From Taeniopygia guttata (taxonomy: Eukaryota > Chordata > Aves > Passeriformes > Estrildidae), in the NCBI RefSeq assembly GCF_048771995.1, contig NC_133063.1, positions 69,321,514-69,385,513 on the forward strand: 64,000 nt of DNA. The letters run 5' to 3'. The number at the start of each line of letters is the position of its first letter. Position 1 is the first letter of the stretch. The position numbers and the translations under genes are program-made. Positions 58,701 to 64,000 of the stretch are shown here, piece by piece. The notes under the pieces are model-generated. The model was not told the DNA's origin, did no database searches, and worked only from the letters and a program-made list of their open reading frames with translations.

Positions 58701-59714
58701 GATAGGTTACCTTCCTTGTCAACAGAGGTAGCTGCCAGTTTACCTCATTAGAGAATTTGTTTTTAAAAAGGTAAGGTTTTAGTTTCAGTCTCTCCAGAGA
58801 GCCTATTCAGAGGACTTTGCATTAGGCTTCATGTAGCAGGAAACTGTTCGTAGATTTCATGTGTCTGCTCTCTACAGCAGCCTTGATTGAAAATATCCCT
58901 TTAAATTTATATTCCAGCTTTGTAAACAATTCTTATTTCTAATTCTAGCCCTCCAGTTCTAATGAATGTATGCATCATAGTAAACACATTCCACATACAG
59001 AAAAGTTTACCTTGCATATGATTTATTACAGTCAAATATGTACAAGAGTGTGTGTGGTTCTACTTAATTTTATGTATGCCTCTTTCACTTACAAATTAGA
59101 AAGTCTTCTGTTTTAATTATGGAGGGAAATGTTTTACAAGCGTAAACCCGGAAAAGTTGGCAACAAAGGTTTTTGTGGATAAGTGCTAAAAGCTTGCTAT
59201 TTTGCACCTGCTAACACTGAACTATTTGTCCAAATGTAATTATTACCATAAAAAGCTGGAATTCATGGATCTTCAGATGCATGTGAACTAGAACTAATAC
59301 CTCATTTCAATTTACTGCAAAGAAATTGTTCAGTGTTTACATTCTGAGATGTTAAAACAGATTAGGAGGGATGCTTAATGTGACCTTCTTATGGGTTTTG
59401 TTTTAATTCTGTTCTTTTCCCAGCCTCCTATGTGAAATTAATTTATCATTGTTTAAAAAAATCAAGATTTTTATCTTCTTGGCCCTTAAAAATTGGAAGT
59501 GGTATTTCACATTTCACCCTTTTAAGTGTATCTTTTGCCTTTTTTACTCTCCTCCTATCCCAATTTCAGGTTTGTACAGAGATTAATTATTAAAACATTT
59601 TGGTTTGCAGGGAGGCTGTGTAGATTCAACAAATCAGAGCCTTGCTCTGCTCCTTATGACCCTTGGACAGCGGGATGTTTCCAAAGTGCTGTTGGGACCT
59701 CTGTCTCCATATAC
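33951..59714 (+). CDS. RCL1: RNA 3'-phosphate cyclase-like protein RCL1 (3' exon outside window)
   Basis: Eight exons: 33951-34086, 36783-36854, 37691-37866, 43910-43984, 45228-45352, 47927-48052, 49590-49746 and 59611-59714. All have GT-AG borders, and phases join into 323 codons plus two bases. Human RCL1 has 373 residues, so the last exon (about 49 residues) must lie beyond 64000. RCL1 is a nucleolar protein related to RNA 3'-terminal phosphate cyclases but without cyclase activity. It works with the GTPase BMS1 in the U3 small-subunit processome and is needed for early pre-18S rRNA cleavages. Visible family features: YTGCNFLRQRLVLATLSGRP (residues 10-29), TLYYQPGLLYGG and DCSPSRGIGYYLE in exon 3, RRGMPPKGGGE in exon 5, YSVRVSPQMANRMVESAR in exon 6, ELASNPQGHGAAVLPEELG in exon 7, and VDSTNQSLALLLMTLGQRD in exon 8. 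The start fits the family N-terminus and a GGGATGG Kozak context. No intact frame problem is seen. Confidence 0.96.
34087..36782 (+). other. RCL1: RCL1 intron 1
   Basis: The first 670 bp are CpG island with the CGGCT array. The rest is AT-rich, with a short GTTT-rich low-complexity run near 35985-36060. No transposon is recognised. Confidence 0.6.
34491..34544. repeat. Pentanucleotide CGGCT microsatellite in RCL1 intron 1
   Basis: About eleven copies of CGGCT (with one CGCCT near the left end) inside the CpG island, roughly 400 bp downstream of exon 1. It produces the Ser-Ala-Arg-Leu-Gly and Glu-Pro-Ser-Arg-Ala repeats seen in shadow frames. Confidence 0.95.
39840..40470 (+). mobile_element. 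Unassigned avian interspersed repeat, possibly LTR-derived (fossil)
   Basis: This stretch differs from its surroundings in GC content and contains a recurring motif of the form (CTTGCACTGGAGCAG / CCTGCACTGGAGCAGG / TATGCTGGAGTAGG) spaced 40-60 bp apart at 40250-40430. It also carries the segment CCAAGACAGACCCACTGCTG near 39955. From memory this resembles a repeat found in many copies in bird genomes, perhaps an LTR or the 5' part of a retroelement, but I cannot name the family. The borders are approximate. Confidence 0.45.
40930..41175 (+). mobile_element. CR1 LINE 3' end in RCL1 intron 3
   Basis: Ordinary CR1 3' sequence: AGACACTGGAACAAATCAGC, AAGTTGTGGATGCCACAACC, CTAGATGATCTTTAAGGTCC and the terminal ATTCTATGATTCTGTG at 41156-41171. 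Among the best-preserved CR1 ends in the window. Confidence 0.95.
43985..45227 (+). other. RCL1: RCL1 intron 4
   Basis: Contains a GC-rich stretch (44440-44710) of unknown origin, rich in CCCTGCCC-type runs, immediately followed by the SINE at 44752-44884. Otherwise AT-rich. Confidence 0.55.
44752..44884 (-). mobile_element. TguSINE1-like SINE: tRNA-Ile head with CR1 tail
   Basis: On the minus strand a tRNA-Ile-like head comes first: GAGTTCAATTGATTACAGC (A-box region), CATGGTGCTGATAATGCC (anticodon arm), and AAGGTCGTGGCTTTGATTCC (B-box region). It is followed by CATATGGACC and a short CR1 3' tail (GGACTTGATGATCCTTACAG, GTCCCTTCTAACTCAGAATA). This is the composition of TguSINE1, a passerine SINE moved by CR1 machinery. 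The copy is diverged and is not a functional tRNA gene. Confidence 0.85.
45353..47926 (+). other. RCL1: RCL1 intron 5
   Basis: AT-rich intron with a three-copy minisatellite (46558-46752) and no recognised transposon. Confidence 0.6.
46558..46752. repeat. Three-copy minisatellite in RCL1 intron 5
   Basis: Three copies beginning TGATGTATCTGATTGAATTC, at about 46558, 46607 and 46678. The first period is 49 bp and the second 71 bp; the longer units contain an extra block with GGGCCTTTTCTCAGG. Copies are about 90 percent identical by eye, so this is older than the 39-bp duplication near the promoter. Confidence 0.93.
48053..49589 (+). other. RCL1: RCL1 intron 6
   Basis: About 1.5 kb of AT-rich sequence. 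The longer open frames at 48360-48632 and 49163-49429 have no similarity I recognise. No repeat identified. Confidence 0.55.
54005..57155 (+). mobile_element. Long CR1 LINE (most of ORF2) split by a solo LTR
   Basis: The longest CR1 here, about 2.67 kb without the inserted LTR. It starts in the endonuclease part of ORF2 (AACAAACAAGATGAGCTGAA) and runs through the reverse-transcriptase domain to the 3' terminal repeats (CATTCTGTGATTCTGTG, about 57138-57154). The 56000-56190 segment still translates to DIVYLDFNKAFDTVSHN and WTRRWIKNQLNGRSQ, the RT motif A region of CR1. Frames are broken elsewhere, so the copy is inactive. Same orientation as RCL1. Confidence 0.93.
55229..55714 (-). mobile_element. 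Solo LTR of an avian endogenous retrovirus (fossil)
   Basis: A 486-bp insertion reading TGTTCTGG...TTGGACA on the plus strand, flanked by a perfect 5-bp target-site duplication GACAC (55224-55228 and 55715-55719). The AATAAA signal is on the minus strand (55280-55285), about 50 bp from the minus-strand 3' end, so the LTR is in minus orientation. No internal viral sequence remains. It is younger than the CR1 it interrupts. The exact ERV family is not recognised; a 5-bp duplication is typical of ERVL and of some ERV1/ERVK-like lineages. Confidence 0.82.
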
Positions 59715-60282
59715 GTAAGTTGTTTTGTTCAGTTTAATTACACAGTCTTGTTTTAATTCACTAGTTTTATTGCACAGCTATTTTTATATATGGAAGACTT
59801 TGCCTATGGTAACAAATAGAACAACTTGTACTTGACTTCAAATGAGACAAGTGGTGTAAGTTGCCTAGGATTTGTTTCTACATGTTAGATGAGTCCCTTA
59901 CTGTTCTGTATTATTCCTGTTTCTGAGAATTGCAGAGACAGGGTTTATTGATGATTCTTGACCTGGAATGTATTGTGTACATCAGCTGGCTTTTTGTTGC
60001 CTAGTGTACACTACTATATTTTCCCTAGCGATCTCTCTGTAGCTGTGCCATTAATTGTTGTATTTCAAATGGCTAGCTAAACTCTAAAGCTGTAATTTTT
60101 CCTATGAAACAGCTTAAGACTTCAATTCATGGAGCTATGTGCTATTTCAAGGTTTTATTTGGCAGCAAAATTCTATCTGGTCCTTCAGTTTCAGTTTCTA
60201 CTAAAGCTTTATCTGTAGCTGGTAGTTGTTCAGAGGAGATAAAAGAAATTACTTTTTTATATTGCTAGTTGTAAACACGGGT

Positions 60283-61812
60283 TACAGAATCACAGAATTA
60301 TCAAGGTTGGAAAAGATGTCTAAGATCAAGTCCAACTTTTGACTGAACACTATTTCTTAACTAGTGAAGCTAGATCTGGTTGTTTCTTTAACACTGCACA
60401 GATTGTGATTTCACCACCACCATGCGTGGCCCATTTCAATTCTTAACAACCCTTGCAGAGAAAAAACTTTTCCTGATGTCCAGCCTGAACCTACACTGGT
60501 GCAGCTTGAGGCCATTTCTTCTAATCCTGTCACTTCTTAGCTGGGACAAGAGACCAAACACTCACCTGTCTACAGTCTCCTTTTAGGCAGTTGTAGGGAG
60601 CAATAAGGTCTCCCCTGAGCTTCCTTTTTTTCTCCAGGCTAAATAACCCCAGCTCCTTCAGCTGCTTCTCCCAGGACTTGTGCTCCAGACACTTCCCCCA
60701 CTCTGTTGCCCTTCTCTGGACCTGCTCCAGCATCTCAATGTCCTTCTTGGAGCGAGGGGCCCAAAACTGAGCACACAATTCAAGGTGTGGCCTCACCAGT
60801 GCTGAGTACAGGGGACAATCCCTGCCCTGCTCCTGCTGGCCACGCTGTTGCTGGCACAGGCCAGGTGCCATTGGCCCTCTTGGCCACCTGGGCACTGCTG
60901 GCTCATGCTCAGCTGCTGTCAGTCTGTATCCAGAGGTTCCTTTCTGCTTGGCCACTGTCCAGCCACTCTGTCCCCAGCCTGGAACTCTGCCTGGGGTTGT
61001 TGTGACCCAAGGGCAGGACCAGCACTGGCCTTGTTGTACCTCACACCACTGGCCTTGGCCATGATCCAGCCTGTGCAGATCCCTCTGCAGAGCCTTCCTG
61101 CCCTCCTGTACTCCCATCCAGCTTGGTGTCATCTACACTCTGACTGAGAATGCATTCAGTGCCCTCATCCACATCACTGATGAAGGTATTAAACAGGTCT
61201 GGCCCCAGTACTGAGCCCTGGGAACACCACTGGTCACTGGCAACCAGCTGGATGTAACTCCATGCACCACCAAGTTCTGGGCCCAGCCACACAAATGATT
61301 TTTTACCCAGTGAAGAGGGTACCCACCCAAGCCATGGGCTATTACTATATTCCCTGGATCCTCCTTCTGACCCTGCTGGTATGAGCATCACACTGGCCAA
61401 CTTCCAGTCCTCTGGGACCTGCTCAGTTAGCCAGGACTGATGCTACATGATGGAGATTTTCTTGGTGAGTGCTTCTGCCAGCTCCCTCAGTACCCTTGAA
61501 TGAATTCCATCCAACCCCATAGAATTCTGAGTCTCTAAATGGCTCGGTACTTCACTGTGTATTGCAGAAGATCTATTCTGCTCCCTGTACCCCAGCTAGG
61601 GGGCTGGTTGCCCTGAGGACAAGTCTTACTGTTAAAGACTGAGGCAAAGAAGATGTTGAGGACCTCAGCCTTTTCCTCTTCCTTGATGACAATGTTCCCT
61701 TCCACATCCAGTAAAGCATGGAGATTTTCCATGGTCTTCCTTTAGTTTTTAATGTATTTATAAAAACACTTTTTATTATCTTTCACAGCAGTGGCCTAAT
61801 TGAGCTCTAGGA
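60283..61812 (-). mobile_element. CR1 LINE, 1.5 kb, in RCL1 intron 8
   Basis: The plus strand opens with ACAGAATCACAGAATTATCA, the reversed CR1 3' end, and continues through the ORF2 C-terminal half. Near 61640-61700 the minus strand translates to KAEVLNIFFASVFNSKTC, the conserved CR1 motif upstream of the RT core. The copy is 5'-truncated at about 61812. It is in antisense orientation to RCL1 and ends 200 bp before the microRNA. Confidence 0.93.
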
Positions 61813-62011
61813 GAAACAGGTTAGGGAAACAAATTATCAAAAACAATTTATCAAAACAAAGTTATTGAAATAATTTATCAAAAATTTAATTTCTCAGACT
61901 TTTAGGGGACTTACTAGATCACAGTTATTTCTAGAGACTGAGCAGTTATTCTTTAGTCAAATAAAGGGAGGTTTGTTTATCTGGCAATGGCATCAAATAA
62001 TAAGAGTATGA

Positions 62012-62090
62012 ACTGTCCTTTTTCGGTTATCATGGTACCGGTGCTGTATACGTGAAAGGTACAGTACTGTGATAACTGAAGAATGGTGGT
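62012..62090 (+). ncRNA. MIR101-2: microRNA precursor mir-101-2
   Basis: The 79-nt hairpin matches vertebrate mir-101-2. The 3p arm with seed ACAGUAC lies at 62059-62080 (mature miR-101-3p starts at 62059 or 62060) and the 5p arm starting UCGGUUAUCAUGG at 62023-62044. The two arms pair over about 22 nt, closed by a loop region containing GUGCUGUAUACGUGAAAGG. The precursor is in the last RCL1 intron, sense to the host gene, as in human. miR-101 represses EZH2 and many other transcripts in vertebrates. Differences from the human hairpin as I recall it are confined to the end of the 5p arm and the loop. Confidence 0.97.
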
Positions 62091-63149
62091 GCCATCACAT
62101 GAGAGCTAAAAAAAAATAACCTAACTGCTCTTCTCAACTCCTGATACCTTGGAAATTATATTCATCAGATTTTGAGGGGAAGACAGGGAAGTGTCCCATT
62201 GTACAAAGGGGAAGTAATCCCCTGTAAAGTAAGTATTCATGTGGGAGGTTTCAGAAGAGTAGATATGTTTGAAGTGTGCAGTTAAGCATATGAGACAATC
62301 CAATCACTTGTCATTGTGAGTATTTTAAAATTTTTTATCCTTTTTTTGTTCTGTGAAAATCAAGCAAATGCACTAGTTTATTTTGTAAGCAGGCTGAGTT
62401 CAAGTTGGTGGGTTGTCACTTCTTCCAAGCTAGGTGTATGCAGCAGGGATAAAGGTCAGGAGTACACATCCTGAAGCAGCACATTGTAAAATTTATGATT
62501 CTGTGAGAATCTGTGACTCAGCAGTCCTGTGAGGATCTGTTCAGATAGAATGCATCCTTTTATGCTTTCAACAACTAGGGCTTTATATGCTCTCAACTAG
62601 GGCTGTTTATAAAGGACTGGTAAATTTGGCTCCCAAGCAGCTCATTGGATACACAAGCTTATGAAGTAAATTGCACTATTGTCATGTCCTTGTCCCTTCT
62701 TTTCTTTCAGAGCTGTGACATCTGTGTTTAACACTTTGACTCTACAGAATCTGAAGTTATTTAAAAGCTGTGTTATTGGCTTCCTTGTCCAGCATAATAC
62801 AGCATGAATATGACAGTTCAGCTGGCTTCTGAGAGCATCCCATTGGGACAAAATGCTTTGGAACATGTCCATTTGAATGAGGAAACTTCTTATTTTCACA
62901 GGAGACATCCATTGCCTCAACTAACAATGGGGAGTGGAAATTCAGGCAACACCATGAGCAGGGCTGTCTTGAGTGGCAACAGGGCTAACAGACTGCATGA
63001 CCAGCAGCTGCTCTGCATTACCACTTTCTTAGTATTCATATTTCACAGAAGCAAGTGCCTTTCTGTCAAGCTGAACTTAAAATCAAATGCAGGATGCTGG
63101 CCATCCCACTAACTCACAGAGGTCAGTCTGGCAGGACAGACCTGTCTGC

Positions 63150-63860
63150 ATGCAGCTGGATCAGCATGAGCCAGGGGTATGTGAAGGACAGCAACAGGAA
63201 AGCCTGTTGTGCCCCAAAAGCCTGAGTGCCCCAGTCCATGGCTTTGCAAGGGTTTAGAGGCTTCAAAAGGGGATTAGGGTGCCTCTGCCCAGCCAAGCTG
63301 ACACTTCCAGTTGCTCCCCTGGCTGGGGATGCCCACCCCTAGCTCCTCAGTCTGTCTCCTGGGAAGGTCTCTGGCAGGACTCAGGAGAGCCGTGCTTGGG
63401 GCTGCCACTACTAGCAGGCAAAGCCCTGTGCGGGCCCTAGTGCAACTGAGCCAAGAATGCGCTGCTGGTGCACACTGGTCTGTTAGTTGGTTGCTTTGCC
63501 CAATATATGAAGTTCTTGTGTACTTCTTGGTAATTCTTAGCAGGCTTTGGGGAAAAGACAGCACTTAAATAAACAGGCCTTTTACTCTTGTTGGTTTTGG
63601 CTGTAAGGCCTCCAATGTGGCTTGTGTAGCTGTCCCTGCACCTAAGGAGCAGCTCTGTTCGGCTGCTGCCTTGTTCTTGCCTGAACACAGAGCGTAAATT
63701 TTCAGCAAAATAAACCTTCTTTGTACCTTTCACCCCCTCCCTCAGTCCTGCAGCCTGTGTCTGTGTGGTTAGCACGGCCTGCACTATTATTTGAGGTGCC
63801 CACCTGCAACCCAGACCAACCTCAGAGCTAATATAGACCTGCTTTTTGTCACAAACCCCT
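63150..63860 (+). mobile_element. Possible LTR-like repeat at the window end (fossil)
   Basis: A GC-richer segment with two AATAAA signals (AATAAACAGG near 63570 and AATAAACCTT near 63711). The second is followed by a CT-rich, GT-containing tail of U5 character. This resembles the R/U5 part of an LTR, but I could not find flanking duplications or matching ends, and the element may extend beyond 64000. Family unknown. Confidence 0.3.
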
Positions 63861-64000
63861 ACTTTCCTGCCTCTTTCTCTTCTATTTTCAGGGCTTGTTC
63901 CACTTGTGCTTCCTCTGGTACAAGACAAAGCTGGCCTTTTGCTGCTTCTACATTCTCCCCTGCTGTCCCCAGGCAGCCTTCCCCTTGCTCGCACCCCAGA

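Larger units (their letters stand above)
49747..59610 (+). other. RCL1: RCL1 intron 7
   Basis: The largest intron (9.9 kb). It contains a CpG-containing GC-rich patch just after exon 7 (about 49825-49925), a T/G-rich low-complexity tract (51770-51920), and a 3.1-kb CR1 with a nested LTR (54005-57155). In the rest I see nothing I can name. Confidence 0.6.
59715..64000 (+). other. RCL1: RCL1 intron 8 (continues past the window)
   Basis: Holds a long minus-strand CR1 (60283-61812), the mir-101-2 precursor (62012-62090), and a possible LTR-like region at the window end. I looked for the final RCL1 exon (human residues from IEFLRHLKSFFQ) and did not find it. Confidence 0.7.

Noticed and set aside
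62804-63112. 102-codon frame after mir-101-2 as the last RCL1 exon
   Set aside because: Does not match the conserved RCL1 C-terminus and has no suitable acceptor in phase.

Overview
This window is vertebrate nuclear DNA, almost certainly from a bird and most likely a songbird. CR1 LINE fragments dominate the repeats, there is a tRNA-Ile-headed SINE with a CR1 tail (the TguSINE1 type known from passerines), and introns are short. Three conserved genes lie in the order CDC37L1 (+), AK3 (-), RCL1 (+, last exon outside the window). This is the order of human 9p24 upstream of JAK2, a block that in birds lies on the Z chromosome. The Z assignment is inferred from synteny. All exons were placed by hand from splice sites, reading phase and similarity to remembered human proteins.

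Layout. 1-1412: unassigned DNA, a CA/GA microsatellite and a GC-rich minisatellite leading into the CDC37L1 CpG island. 1413-9804: CDC37L1, seven coding exons encoding 323 residues, a CDC37-like HSP90 co-chaperone. About 10.4-12.8 kb: the gap between the convergent 3' ends of CDC37L1 and AK3, holding a CR1 interrupted by a solo LTR. 14303-24600 (minus): AK3, five exons encoding 227 residues, the mitochondrial GTP:AMP phosphotransferase, with a 3'UTR reaching about 12.8 kb. 24.6-33.95 kb: the divergent interval between AK3 and RCL1, mostly unannotated DNA plus several CR1 pieces, one carrying a 20-21 bp minisatellite with higher-order structure. 33951-59714: RCL1 exons 1-8, an 18S rRNA processing factor. 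62012-62090: the mir-101-2 hairpin in the last RCL1 intron, at the same relative place as in human.

The genes are housekeeping genes with separate jobs (HSP90 co-chaperone, mitochondrial nucleotide balance, small ribosomal subunit assembly). They form no operon-like unit; each has its own CpG-rich promoter. The mir-101-2 host-gene link to RCL1 is the main functional coupling.

I found no sign of a novel multi-gene system. The noteworthy material is structural: nested transposon insertions with intact target-site duplications, young-looking tandem arrays beside promoters, palindromic repeats sharing a core motif near the AK3 and RCL1 promoters, a perfect 15-bp intronic hairpin, and a few repeats I could not name.
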